From the NCBI GenBank assembly GCA_963770765.1, contig CAVYQS010000006.1, positions 67,911 through 131,910 on the forward strand: a stretch of DNA of 64,000 nucleotides, given 5' to 3'. The stretch comes from CAVPCY01 sp963770765 (GTDB taxonomy: Bacteria > Actinomycetota > Coriobacteriia > Anaerosomatales > PHET01). Position 1 is the first letter of the stretch, and the number at the start of each line of letters is the position of its first letter. Shown piece after piece: positions 1-9,550 of the stretch. The notes under the pieces are model-generated. The model was not told the origin of the DNA. It saw only the letters and a list, made by a program, of their open reading frames with translations, and ran no database searches. A program made the translations under genes and the position numbers.

Positions 1-1142
1 CCATCACACCCGGACTCGTGAACGCGCACACTCACCTGACTCTCACGGCACTCTCGGGCGTGGTCCCGCCTCTCCCCTTCGCCGAATGGTTGCCGCGGCT
101 GGTCGCGGCACTCAAGCCGTGGGACATCGCCGACCACGAGGCCTCCGGTGTGGTCGGCGCCGAGGCATGCCTGCTGGCGGGGGTGAGCGCGGTGGGGGAC
201 ATAGCATACGGCGCCGCCGAAGTCGCACGTGCGTCCGAAGCGGGCCTGGGCGGCGTCTTCTACTGGGAGCTGCTCGGCATCGAGGTCGATGAGGTCGAAG
301 GGACCCTCGCTGCGCTGCTCTATCCCGAGTCGCCCGGTGTGTACGGACCGCGAGTGGTGTGCGGACTGTCGCCCCACTCTCCCTACACCTGCGGCCCCGG
401 ACTGCTCCGAGCAGTGAGCGGTGCGGCGGCCGCGCGCGGGGTCCCGACCGCCATACACGTTTCGGAATCGCTCGCCGAGGTGAGACTCCTGACAGACGGC
501 AGCGGCCCGCTCGCCGCGACCGCCCGACGAACCGCTCATGGATTCACGCCGCCCGGCACCTCGACCACCGCCTACCTCGACTCATTGGGTGTCTTGGAGG
601 GCACAACCGCGGTTCACCTGTGCTATCTGGAACCCGCCGACGTGGCCGTTCTCGCACGTGGGGTCCGCGGCATCGTGACGTGTCCACGTTCGAACCGCTA
701 CCTCGAGAACCCTCCGCCGATGATCGCCCCGTTGCTGGCTGCGGGAATCGATGTGGGTATCGGCACCGACTCCTCGGCAAGCAATCACGACCTGGATCTG
801 ATGAGCGAGGTGCGGGCACTGCGCCGCGCCGAACCGCAGATCGATCCCGCGACCTTGCTCGAGATCGCCACTCTGGGAGGCGCTAGGGCCATCGGCGCAG
901 ACGACCGGCTCGGTGCGATCTCGCCGGGGATGCTTGCCGACCTAGCGGTCTTCTCGGTGGACGGCGGTGATGACCCTCTGGAGGCCGTTGTGCGATCGGC
1001 AGGCGGGAAGACGCTGGTTGCGGTGATGAGCTCCGGCATATGGCGGGTGCGCGATGCGCGGCTGATGGTGCGCGACTCACGTGCGGCGGCCCGAGCGAGG
1101 GACGCGCATGCGCGCTCTGTCGCCGCGCTCGCAGTCAGCTAG
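1..1142 (+). CDS. Amidohydrolase (chlorohydrolase/deaminase-like), 5' truncated by window edge
   Basis: The reading frame is open from the first bases, so the true start lies upstream; the GTG at 18 is the Val of the family motif PGLVNAHTHL, not a start. That motif supplies the two metal-binding His of strand 1. Later metal ligands are visible as HVSES, the His of AVHLCYL, and the Asp of IGTDSSASNHDLD. This is the TRZ/ATZ, MtaD, guanine-deaminase-like branch of the amidohydrolase superfamily, cytoplasmic enzymes that hydrolytically deaminate or dechlorinate nucleoside or triazine-type substrates. The substrate cannot be read from sequence; SAH/MTA deaminase or aminofutalosine deaminase are possible. 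Convergent with livF across a terminator hairpin. Confidence 0.85.
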   Translation, partial: ITPGLVNAHTHLTLTALSGVVPPLPFAEWLPRLVAALKPWDIADHEASGVVGAEACLLAGVSAVGDIAYGAAEVARASEAGLGGVFYWELLGIEVDEVEGTLAALLYPESPGVYGPRVVCGLSPHSPYTCGPGLLRAVSGAAAARGVPTAIHVSESLAEVRLLTDGSGPLAATARRTAHGFTPPGTSTTAYLDSLGVLEGTTAVHLCYLEPADVAVLARGVRGIVTCPRSNRYLENPPPMIAPLLAAGIDVGIGTDSSASNHDLDLMSEVRALRRAEPQIDPATLLEIATLGGARAIGADDRLGAISPGMLADLAVFSVDGGDDPLEAVVRSAGGKTLVAVMSSGIWRVRDARLMVRDSRAAARARDAHARSVAALAVS

Positions 1143-1202
1143 CCTGCGATCGATACCGAGCGGGTCCGGCGACGGGCGAAACCGATCCCCCAGCGCGATG
1201 CA

Positions 1203-1231
1203 GAAGAGGCGCCCCACCGGGGCACCTCTTC
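1203..1231. terminator. Convergent hairpin terminator
   Basis: Inverted repeat of 13 bp with one mismatch (arms 1203-1215 and 1219-1231, 3-nt loop) in the gap between the convergent amidohydrolase and livF genes. There is no clear U tract, which is common for high-GC actinobacterial terminators. It probably serves both strands. Confidence 0.6.
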
Positions 1232-1256
1232 GGGTCGCGCGCAGGAATCGCTTGGG

Positions 1257-1964
1257 TCACGACTCGCCGAGATACGCCTTTCGCACGTCCTCGTTCGCGA
1301 GCAGCTCCTTGCCGGTACCGGTGAGCTTGATCTCGCCGGTCTCGAGCACGTAGCCGCGGGTCGCGATGGAGAGCGCGAGGTTCGCGTTCTGCTCGACGAG
1401 CAGAATCGTGATCCCGTCGTTGTTGAGCTTCTCGATGATCTCGAAGATCGTCTCCACGACGACGGGAGCAAGGCCCATCGACGGCTCGTCGAGCATCAGC
1501 AGGCGTGGCTTGGCCATGAGTCCACGACCCATCGCCAGCATCTGCTGCTCGCCGCCGGACAGCGTCCCGCCCTTCTGGGCGATGCGCTCCTTGAGCCGAG
1601 GGAACAGCTCGAAGACGTGGTCGAGGTCGGCCTTGATCTCGTCCTTATCGTTGCGCAGGTACGCACCCATCTCGAGGTTCTCGAGAACGGTCATGCGCGA
1701 GAAGATGCGGCGGCCCTCAGGCACCTGAATGATGCCCTTGGAGCTGACCTTGTGCGCCGGAACGCCCGCGATCTGCTCGCCCACGAACTCGATGGTCCCG
1801 CTCGACGGGCGGAGCTGCCCCGAGATGGTCTTCAGGGTGGTCGACTTGCCGGCCCCGTTGGCGCCGATCAGGGTGACGATCTCGCCTTCGTGGACTTCGA
1901 CCGTGATGCCCTTGAGCGCCTCGATCTTGCCGTAGTGGGTCCTGATATCGGTGACTTTGAGCAC
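1257..1964 (-). CDS. livF: Branched-chain amino acid ABC transporter ATP-binding protein LivF
   Basis: 235 aa, the usual LivF length. Walker A GANGAGKST, the ABC signature LSGGEQQML and Walker B RLLMLDEPS are all present, followed by the Glu and the H-loop region. It is the second ATPase of a LivFGHMK importer, energising uptake of Leu/Ile/Val or related hydrophobic compounds at the inner face of the membrane. It is the last gene of the leftward operon livK-livH-livM-livG-livF, starting 1 nt after the livG stop. LivF-type assignment comes from length and order; the real substrate is unknown. Confidence 0.95.
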   Translation of the reverse strand: MLKVTDIRTHYGKIEALKGITVEVHEGEIVTLIGANGAGKSTTLKTISGQLRPSSGTIEFVGEQIAGVPAHKVSSKGIIQVPEGRRIFSRMTVLENLEMGAYLRNDKDEIKADLDHVFELFPRLKERIAQKGGTLSGGEQQMLAMGRGLMAKPRLLMLDEPSMGLAPVVVETIFEIIEKLNNDGITILLVEQNANLALSIATRGYVLETGEIKLTGTGKELLANEDVRKAYLGES

Positions 1965-1965
1965 G

Positions 1966-2829
1966 TTAACCCTCCTGCGACGTGTTCGGCGCGGGCTCTT
2001 CAGACGCGGCCATCGCGGCGGCTGCGGCCGACGCGTCGCGTGCGTCCTTCTCGGCCATCATCACATCGGCTCCCTTGCCCAGGTACGCTTCGATCACCTT
2101 CGGGTTCTTCTGAATCTCAGCGGGCAGGCCCTCGGCGATCATCTCGCCGAAGTCGAGGACGTAGATGCGGTCGGCGATGTCCATGACGACCTTCATGTCG
2201 TGCTCGATCAGGAAGACGGTGACGCCGAGCTCGCGGACCTTGCGGATCAGAGCGTTGAGCTTCTGGCTCTCTTGCGGGTTCATGCCGGCCGCGGGCTCGT
2301 CGAGCAAGATGAGCTTGGGGTCGGTCGCCATCGCACGCGCGATCTCAAGACGCCGCTGGTCACCGTAGGGGAGGTTCTTCGCAAGCTCGTTGGCAAGACC
2401 GTCGAGACCGATGAACTGCAGCCACTTGCGAGCAGCAGACTCGGTGTTCTTCTCCTCGCGGCGGAACTTCGGCGTGCGGAAGACCGCCCCGATGGGACCC
2501 TCGGCCGTCCGGGTGTGACGCCCGACCATGACATTCTCGAGCGCCGTCATGTTCTGGAACAGACGGATATTCTGGAACGTACGCGAGATGCCCATCTTGG
2601 CGATCACGTGGGGCTTGAGCCCGCCGACGGCGGTACCCTCGAAGGTGACCGAGCCTTCGGTGGGCGAGTAGATGCCGGTCATCAAGTTGAAGAACGTCGT
2701 CTTGCCGGCGCCGTTGGGGCCGATCAAGGCGACGATCTCGCCCTCGTCGATGTGGAGGGTCACGTCGCTCACGGCCTTGAGGCCGCCGAACTGCATCGTG
2801 ACGTTGGTTGCGTCTACCAGGCGTGTCAT
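1966..2829 (-). CDS. livG: Branched-chain amino acid ABC transporter ATP-binding protein LivG
   Basis: 287 aa. Walker A GPNGAGKTT, the LivG-typical insert around SRTFQNIRLF, signature LPYGDQRRLEIARA, Walker B LILLDEPAAGMNP and the switch His in LIEHDMKVV are all visible. Partner ATPase of LivF in the Liv importer. The C-terminus carries an Ala-rich acidic tail (about residues 262-287) beyond the usual end. It follows livM by about 26 nt and is followed immediately by livF, so the two ATPases are probably translated together. Confidence 0.95.
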   Translation of the reverse strand: MTRLVDATNVTMQFGGLKAVSDVTLHIDEGEIVALIGPNGAGKTTFFNLMTGIYSPTEGSVTFEGTAVGGLKPHVIAKMGISRTFQNIRLFQNMTALENVMVGRHTRTAEGPIGAVFRTPKFRREEKNTESAARKWLQFIGLDGLANELAKNLPYGDQRRLEIARAMATDPKLILLDEPAAGMNPQESQKLNALIRKVRELGVTVFLIEHDMKVVMDIADRIYVLDFGEMIAEGLPAEIQKNPKVIEAYLGKGADVMMAEKDARDASAAAAAMAASEEPAPNTSQEG

Positions 2830-2855
2830 GTCAGCTGTACCTCTCTCGCGCCCGG

Positions 2856-4116
2856 CTACAGGTCTTCGCCCGGAGTGGCGGTGTCGTGCTGAGCGTCGTA
2901 GAGCGTCTGGTTCATCTCGTCGAGCGAAGCCTCATCGTCGGGGTGCAGCTCACGCGCGCGGCGCTTGGACGGCAGGACGCCTTGCGGCCTCCACGCCATC
3001 ATGATCACCATGAGCAGTCCGAACACCAGATAGCGGTAGTTCGAGATCGCCGACTGGGCCTCGGCCGGCACCTGAATGCCCGTGAGGGTTGTCAGGAGGC
3101 CTGAGGAGGCGAAGCCGCGGATGAGTTCGGGAACGCCCTGGATCACAAGGGCACCGACGATCGCTCCCGGAATCGAACCCATGCCCCCGAGCACGATCAC
3201 ACATACGACGAAGACCGACTCCATGAACGTGAACGACTCAGGGCTCACGAAGCCCTGGAAGTTCGCGAACGTGATGCCGGCGATGCCGCCCCACAGAGCG
3301 CCCAGCGAGAACGCGTAGAGCTTGGCGCCGGTGATGTTCACGCCCATCGATGAAGCCGCGACCTCGTCTTCGCGCATCGCGGTCCACGAACGGCCAAGGC
3401 GCGAGTCGTCGAGACGCCGCACCACGAAGATGGTGAACAGGCACAGCAGGACGATGATGTAGTACCAGTACACGTTCGCGGTGAACGTGAAGGTGAAGCC
3501 GTTCTCTCCGACGCCCGGAAGCTGGAAGTACGTGTTGTTCGCAAGCCAGTTCAGACCGAACGGCTTGGGCACCACTTCGCCCGCCTTGGGGAGACCCGCT
3601 GCGCCGTTGCTGATTCCGAAGATGTTGTTGTTCGAGTGCGATGCGCACGATCTCACCGAAGCCGAGCGTAACGATCGCGAGGTAGTCGCCGCGAAGGCGA
3701 AGGACCGGCGTGCCCAGCATGATGCCGGTCAGTGCCGCAGCCGCCGCGGCGAACAGGGATCATGATGAAGTACGACAGGCCCGGTAGCCACGGCTGCGCG
3801 GGGAAGGTGGTCGCGAGCCACTGGGAAAGCGGCATGCCCGCCGATGATTCCCGCGTACGCACCGATCGCGTAGAACGCGATGTAGCCCAGGTCGAGTAGG
3901 CCCGCGTATCCCGACGACGATGTTGAGTCCGAGCGCCAGCATGACGTACAGACCCACGATCGCGAGGATCCGAACCAGGAACAGCTGACCGAAGCCCTGG
4001 AAGATGATGGGCATGAGGAACACCACAAGGCCGATCAGAGCGTACCCGACCATGCTCTTCGTCGACATCTTGCTCGACGCGACGCTGGTCTTGATATCCA
4101 TTTTGCTTCCGCCCAT
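2856..4116 (-). CDS. livM: Branched-chain amino acid ABC transporter permease LivM, frame broken four times
   Basis: LivM sequence is spread over three frames and joins cleanly if four single extra bases are removed: one C in 3910-3912, one C in 3837-3839, one G in 3756-3758, and the C near 3633. Joined, it gives about 418 aa with the LivM core GLNIVVGYAGLLDLGYIAFYA, the inner-membrane transport signature GDYLAIVTLGFGEIVRI, and the C-terminal permease segments. An N-terminal extension precedes the core. It sits between livH and livG in the operon. Four +1 breaks in one conserved gene, while the partners are intact or nearly so, suggest sequence error; a true pseudogene is the alternative. Confidence 0.8.
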
Positions 4117-4119
4117 GGT

Positions 4120-5062
4120 CTACACCTTCTCCACGACGGATTCGCCGAGCAGACCGCCCGGACGGAATATGAGGACGAGGATCAGGATGCCGAACGCGAT
4201 GACATCCTTGTAGCCGGTCGAAAGGAAGCCGGCCCCGAGCGACTCGACGATGCCGAGAACGAAGCCGCCGAGCATCGCACCACGCAGGTTGCCGATGCCG
4301 CCGAGAACCGCGGCGGTGAACGACTTGATGCCCGGGATGAAGCCCATGCTGAACAACACGGTTCCGTAGTACATACCGTGGAAGATACCGGCGACGGCGC
4401 CAAGCGCCGGGCCGATGAAGAACGCCAGCGCGATGACCTTGTTGGAGTCGATGCCCATCAGGCCGGCCGCTTCACGGTCCTGCGAGGTGGCGCGCATCGC
4501 CTTGCCCACGCGGGTGCGAGCGATGAACGTGTCGAGCACGAACAGGAGGGTGAGCGATGTGCCGACGATGAGCACCTGGAGCGTGTTGATGCTCGCGTCG
4601 CCGAACGAGGCGATCGTCTCGACCGGGAAGATGTTCGGGATAAGGGATCGCTTTGGAGTCCACCCACAGCAGCACGGCGTTCTGAAGGAAGATCGAGACG
4701 CCGATGGCTGAGATGAGCGGGGCGAGCCGGGGGGCGTGGCGCAGCGGCCGGTACGCGACCCGTTCGATCACCACACCCAGGATGCCGATCGCCACGAACG
4801 CCACCGCGAACGCGATGAGGTAGAGCACGGCGACACCGAAGTTGCTGCCCGTGAAGAAGGCGCTTGCGGGAAGGTTCTCGTTTGAAAGGAGCAGCAGCAC
4901 CCCAAGACCCACGTACGCCCCACCCATGAACATCTCGCTGTGCGCGAAGTTGATCATGAGCAAGATGCCGTAGACGAGCGTGTAGCCCAGAGCGATCAGG
5001 GCGTACATGCCGCCCAGCGTCACCCCGTTCACAAGCTGCTGGATGATTACGTCTGCAGACAC
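4120..5062 (-). CDS. livH: Branched-chain amino acid ABC transporter permease LivH, one frameshift
   Basis: The N-terminal half (start GTG at 5062, VSADVIIQQLVNGVTLGGMYALIALG) and the C-terminal half are in different frames. They join near 4636, where one extra C (G on the coding strand, between CCC and AAC) restores SKAIPYPNIFPVETI. The rest is standard LivH: EMFMGGAYVG in the N-terminal half and the LIVGTSLTLLFVLDTFIARTRVGKAMRA loop, which contacts the ATPases. It is a multi-pass inner-membrane permease that pairs with LivM. GTG at 5062 is preferred over an ATG at 5140 because the upstream residues lie in the livK-livH hairpin and are not LivH-like. Confidence 0.85.
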
Positions 5063-5128
5063 TTGAAGGGTTCCTGTCTCTTCAGAAAGGCCCCGGCGTC
5101 GTGCCCGGGTCGCATCCTCACACAATGA

Positions 5129-5157
5129 CCGGGCGGGCACCTTGGGTGCCCGCCCGG
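5129..5157. terminator. Strong intercistronic hairpin between livK and livH
   Basis: Perfect 13-bp GC-rich inverted repeat (5129-5141 and 5145-5157) with a 3-nt loop, lying between the livK stop and the livH start. In this position it may act as a partial terminator or RNA stabiliser, so the binding protein can be made in excess over the membrane parts. There is no T-run on the coding strand. Confidence 0.55.
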
Positions 5158-5196
5158 ACGTGTTGTGTTGGAAGCGGTTCCTCCGTGAGTAACGAA

Positions 5197-6414
5197 CTAC
5201 TCAGGGACCACGACCGGAGCCCAGGCGCCGGACTTGACCTGGTAGGTGGTGATGGCAGCGTTGAGGGTGTCACCGTTCTCGTCGAACCCGAGTGCGCCGG
5301 TGACGCCTTCGGTGCTCGTGGCAGCGACCGCGGCGATGAGAGCCTCACGGCCTGCGGGCGAGGTGACCTGATCGGCACCCTGCTCTGCGGCGACCTTGAG
5401 CACGGCCTGGATGATGATGTTCGCCGCGTCGTAGGAGTAGCCGTCGTAGGCGGCCAGCTCATCGTTGGGGAACATCGCCTTGTAGTTGGCGATGAAATCC
5501 TGCCCGTTGGGGAGCTGGTCGATCGGGAGGCCGATCGAGGTGCAGTAGTCGCCCTCGATGTTCTCGGCGCCACCAAGATTGATGAACTCGGCGTCGTAGA
5601 GACCGTCGCCGCCCATCAGAGGAGTCTCGATACCCGCCTCGGAGGACTGCTTCGACAGCAGCGCACCGGCGTTGTAGATGCCGCCGTAGTAGGTGACGTC
5701 GGGCTTGGCGGACTTGATCTTGGTGACCAGCGCGTTGAAGTCGGTGTCCTTGTCGGAGGTCTTCTCGGTGAAGAGGACCTTGCCGCCGTTGGCCTCGAAC
5801 TTCTTGGCGAACTCAGCCGCGAGACCCTCACCATAAGGGGTGGAGTCGTCGATGACGACGGCGCTCTTGAGCCCGAAGTTGGTGAAGGCAACGTCAGCGG
5901 CAGCAGGACCCTGGACAGCGTCGGTCGCACACACGCGGAAGACGTTGGCGAAGCCCTGCGTGGTCAGTGCCGGGTTGGTAGAGGCCGGCGAGACCATGAC
6001 GATGTTGTTGTCGTTGTAGACCTTCGACGCGGGAATCGAGACACCCGAGTTCAGGTGGCCCATGACACCCACGAGGTTGGCGTCCGAGGCGAACGTGTTC
6101 GCGACGGTAACACCGGTCTTGGGATCGCCCTGGTCGTCACCGTCGACGCCCTCGAACGTGATGCCCAGTTCCTTGGCCTCGGCGCTCTCATTTGCCTCAG
6201 AGATCGCAAGGGCGGCGCCGCGCTTCATGCCCTGGCCGAGTGCGACAGCACCCTGCGTGAGCGGAGCACCGATGCCGATCTTGATCGTGACGGCCTCGGC
6301 CGGAGCCTCACCGCCACCTTCCGTCGGAGCTGGACTCGAGCAACCCGTGGCGATCATGGCGACCGCGACGAGCGCAGCGAGGGCAGCGAGGACACGCTTG
6401 TTACGCATCTTCAT
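5197..6414 (-). CDS. livK: Branched-chain amino acid ABC transporter substrate-binding lipoprotein LivK
   Basis: 405 aa. The N-terminus is a lipoprotein signal peptide (KRVLAALAALVAVAMIATGC) with lipobox ATGC, so the protein is lipid-anchored at the outer face of the membrane. The rest is a periplasmic-binding-protein type I fold of the Leu/Ile/Val-binding family: IGIGAPLTQGAVALGQGMKRGAALAI at the N-lobe, VMGHLNSGVSIPAS and VSPASTNPALT at the ligand cleft. First gene of the liv operon; the 226 bp upstream (6415-6640) has no gene and should hold its promoter. Confidence 0.95.
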   Translation of the reverse strand: MKMRNKRVLAALAALVAVAMIATGCSSPAPTEGGGEAPAEAVTIKIGIGAPLTQGAVALGQGMKRGAALAISEANESAEAKELGITFEGVDGDDQGDPKTGVTVANTFASDANLVGVMGHLNSGVSIPASKVYNDNNIVMVSPASTNPALTTQGFANVFRVCATDAVQGPAAADVAFTNFGLKSAVVIDDSTPYGEGLAAEFAKKFEANGGKVLFTEKTSDKDTDFNALVTKIKSAKPDVTYYGGIYNAGALLSKQSSEAGIETPLMGGDGLYDAEFINLGGAENIEGDYCTSIGLPIDQLPNGQDFIANYKAMFPNDELAAYDGYSYDAANIIIQAVLKVAAEQGADQVTSPAGREALIAAVAATSTEGVTGALGFDENGDTLNAAITTYQVKSGAWAPVVVPE

Positions 6415-6640
6415 ACTTCCTCCCTTACGTCCCGTTAACCCACCTGATGTGATTGCGGCCGCCCGCGATCATGAACTCTGAGCACACGTGGCCGCTGCGG
6501 TCATCCCACCGCAAGATTTCCGTACCGTAGCACAACGCCTCACTACGCAACAACGGAGTTCGCCCACTCTGTAGGTGCTCATCTGCGCCGTCTCACGAGC
6601 CAGGATGCGTATCGGAGCGGGTCATCGCGAGTCGCGAAGG

Positions 6641-7057
6641 CTAGATGTAGTACATCGGCGCCGACGACGCATCGAGTTCGCGCTGCCGGACAGCGACGGT
6701 CGCGAGGTCGACGCCGGCAAGGAACGTCTCGAGTTCGAGCGCGGCCCGCTGCCACACCTCGGCCGCCGCGGAAGTGCTCTGGCGGGGAACGTCGAGCACT
6801 TCCCCGTCGAGCGCGAGCACCACGTCACCGACGCTGATCTGTTCGGCCGGGCGCGCCAGCGCGCACCCGCCTGCCGCCCCGCGTCGACACTCGACCACTC
6901 CCGCGCGCGCAAGGGCGGTCACCTGCTGCTCAACGAACCGGCGGGGAAGGCCCAGCCTGTCGGCGAGGTCTCCGGCTGCGACGTGCTCGCCGTCAGGCTG
7001 CATCGCCAGGAGCACGAGCGCGCGCAGTGCGTAGTCAAGGCGCTGGGAGACGCGCAT
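6641..7057 (-). CDS. Rrf2 family transcriptional regulator without the Fe-S cysteine triad
   Basis: 138 aa. Opens with the Rrf2 winged-helix signature MRVSQRLDYALRALVLLA, then a recognition helix region LPRRFVEQQVTALARAGVVECRRGAAGGCALARPAEQISVGDV. The cluster-binding Cys triad of IscR-like members is missing; only two Cys, in the wing, are present. Starts 1 nt after the cysK stop, so it is co-transcribed with cysK and may be a CymR-like regulator of Cys synthesis. That role is inferred from position. Confidence 0.85.
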   Translation of the reverse strand: MRVSQRLDYALRALVLLAMQPDGEHVAAGDLADRLGLPRRFVEQQVTALARAGVVECRRGAAGGCALARPAEQISVGDVVLALDGEVLDVPRQSTSAAAEVWQRAALELETFLAGVDLATVAVRQRELDASSAPMYYI

Positions 7058-7058
7058 C

Positions 7059-8024
<966 letters not shown>

Positions 8025-8198
8025 GGGATGCCTCCAAAGGGATGAGCCGACCTCTCATCGGATAGTACGCCCATCGCGAGGAGTATTCACGCATCTCTAT
8101 GGTGCGATTACTGCGAAATCCCATGCCGCTGCTCGCAGGTCCTGGTTGCGCTACGCTTGGAGCGGTCTGGGGTCAGCCGCAACACGACGGAGTACCGT

Positions 8199-8429
8199 AT
8201 GGAACTCGCATTCTGGGCATGGGTCACCGTCGCGGTGGTCCTGGGAGTCGGCGAGATCCTGGGTTCGGGTCTCTACCTGCTTCCCTTCTGCCTGGGCGCG
8301 ACGAATGCCGCAGCCCTGAGCGCGCTGGGCGCAGCTCCCGGCTGGCAGTGGCTGGTGTTCTTCGCCGTGTCGGGCGCACTCACCGTGCTGTTCCGTCGCG
8401 CGAGTGCACGACGCGAGCGAAGAGGCTGA
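8199..8429 (+). CDS. Short NfeD-like membrane protein
   Basis: About 76 aa from ATG 8199, which has GGAG 6 nt upstream; an in-frame GTG-type start further upstream has no such site. The sequence ELAFWAWVTVAVVLGVGEILGSGLYLLPFCLGATNAA and the following LVFFAVSGALTVLF match the membrane half of NfeD proteins (two to three helices). The C-terminal OB-fold domain found in most NfeD proteins is absent; the protein ends with a basic tail RRASARRERRG. Role unknown; NfeD proteins usually work with stomatin-type SPFH proteins or membrane proteases, none of which is adjacent. Confidence 0.6.
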   Translation: MELAFWAWVTVAVVLGVGEILGSGLYLLPFCLGATNAAALSALGAAPGWQWLVFFAVSGALTVLFRRASARRERRG

Positions 8430-8478
8430 GCACCGCACCCGACGACCTCGTGGCCGAGCACCATACCGGTGCCGCCGC

Positions 8479-9162
8479 CTAGCGTGACCTGCCGAGGGTG
8501 ATGGTCACGTTGACCTCGCCATCGACGACGCGAGCGGGGAATGTGCGAACGTCCGCGTCGGGGTGGTCGGTCGTGCCCGTGCGCACGTCGTAGCGCCACC
8601 CGTGCCATGGGCACAACAGCGTGTAGCCGTCGACGAACCCGTCCGAGAGCGGCCCGAAAGCGTGTCTGCACAGGTTGGAAAGCGCGAACACCTCGTCCCC
8701 CACGCGCGCGACCGCTATGTCGTTCTTGCCGACCTTGACGTGGCGCACCGAGCCCGCAGGCAGGTCTTCCAGCCGGCACACCGGCACATCGACGGACGCG
8801 CCGGCCGGCGGTTCCTCGATGACGCCGATGAGCTCGGCGCCGTCCTCGACGTCGGTGCGGATGAACAGCCCGCACCAGCACTTGCCCAGCGCGGCGAACT
8901 GATCCCGGTAGAACGGAATGCACGGACACACGATCGTGAGGTCCTCTTTGGGGTTCCCCGTGCGGACTCGGCACGGGCAGTAGACGTCCCCGTCACGCTC
9001 GAGGATCTCCAGCTCGCTTTCGAGCACCTCGTCGACGAAGTCCGTCTCGGTGTTGAACTTGTATCCGAGACGGGACGCGAACGGGCCCATGTACTCCTTG
9101 AGGTCCTCGGCGGTCGTACCAGGCGCGAAGACACGCCGAGGCGAGCGGTTGTGTTCGGTCAT
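8479..9162 (-). CDS. Ferredoxin:thioredoxin reductase catalytic domain fused to a Rieske domain
   Basis: 227 aa. Residues about 15-115 match the FTR catalytic (beta) chain: C62-P-C64, C79-P-C81 and C95-W-C97 supply the six Cys that bind the [4Fe-4S] cluster and form the adjacent redox disulfide. Residues about 125-225 are a Rieske [2Fe-2S] domain with C165-x-H167 and C184-x2-H187 (LCRHAFG...LCPWHGWRYD). FTR normally passes ferredoxin electrons to a thioredoxin disulfide; here the Rieske module could feed or accept electrons. The glutaredoxin gene lies 3 nt upstream in the same operon and is the obvious disulfide partner (inference). No FTR variable subunit is nearby. Confidence 0.85.
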   Translation of the reverse strand: MTEHNRSPRRVFAPGTTAEDLKEYMGPFASRLGYKFNTETDFVDEVLESELEILERDGDVYCPCRVRTGNPKEDLTIVCPCIPFYRDQFAALGKCWCGLFIRTDVEDGAELIGVIEEPPAGASVDVPVCRLEDLPAGSVRHVKVGKNDIAVARVGDEVFALSNLCRHAFGPLSDGFVDGYTLLCPWHGWRYDVRTGTTDHPDADVRTFPARVVDGEVNVTITLGRSR

Positions 9163-9165
9163 GGC

Positions 9166-9411
9166 TTACAGTCCGAGGATGTCGGCGATCTTGGTCTTGT
9201 TGAACCCGACGACAACGTGGTCGTCGGCCACAAGGACCGGGAACGACGTGCCGCCGGAGAGCTCCTTCACCCGGTCGATGGCAGCCTGCTTCACATCGCC
9301 TTCGAGTTGATCGACCTCGGTGATCTCGTAGGTGATCGCGTGGTCATCGAGGTAGCGCTTGGTCATGCGGCAGTACGGGCACGTCGAGAGCGCGTAGAGG
9401 TGGATATCCAT
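9166..9411 (-). CDS. Glutaredoxin-like protein
   Basis: 81 aa thioredoxin-fold protein with redox motif C11-P-Y-C14 near the N-terminus (HLYALSTCPYC) and the cis-Pro segment GTSFPVLV followed by VGFNKTKI, as in NrdH/glutaredoxins. Cytoplasmic disulfide carrier. First gene of a two-gene operon with the FTR-Rieske fusion, so it is probably reduced by ferredoxin-derived electrons instead of glutathione (inference). Divergent from the NADH dehydrogenase gene. Confidence 0.9.
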   Translation of the reverse strand: MDIHLYALSTCPYCRMTKRYLDDHAITYEITEVDQLEGDVKQAAIDRVKELSGGTSFPVLVADDHVVVGFNKTKIADILGL

Positions 9412-9550
9412 GTCGTCTCCTTGCGGGGCCTCGCAGGCGCCGAGGTAGGTGTCGTTTCACGATCCGCTGTGCCGTGTATTCCCGAAAGCCGGGAAGAAGA
9501 TCGTTTTCGGGCATCATCGATTGTGTAGCCCAGGGAAGCGGAAGAACGCC

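Noticed and set aside
2856..4116. Programmed frameshifting as the cause of the livM breaks
   Set aside because: Four separate +1 sites in one permease gene, mostly in 3-base runs and shared with other genes, do not fit recoding signals; sequence error is simpler.
5101..6438. A 445-residue plus-strand frame opposite livK
   Set aside because: No domain or ribosome site; the minus strand encodes an obvious binding lipoprotein.
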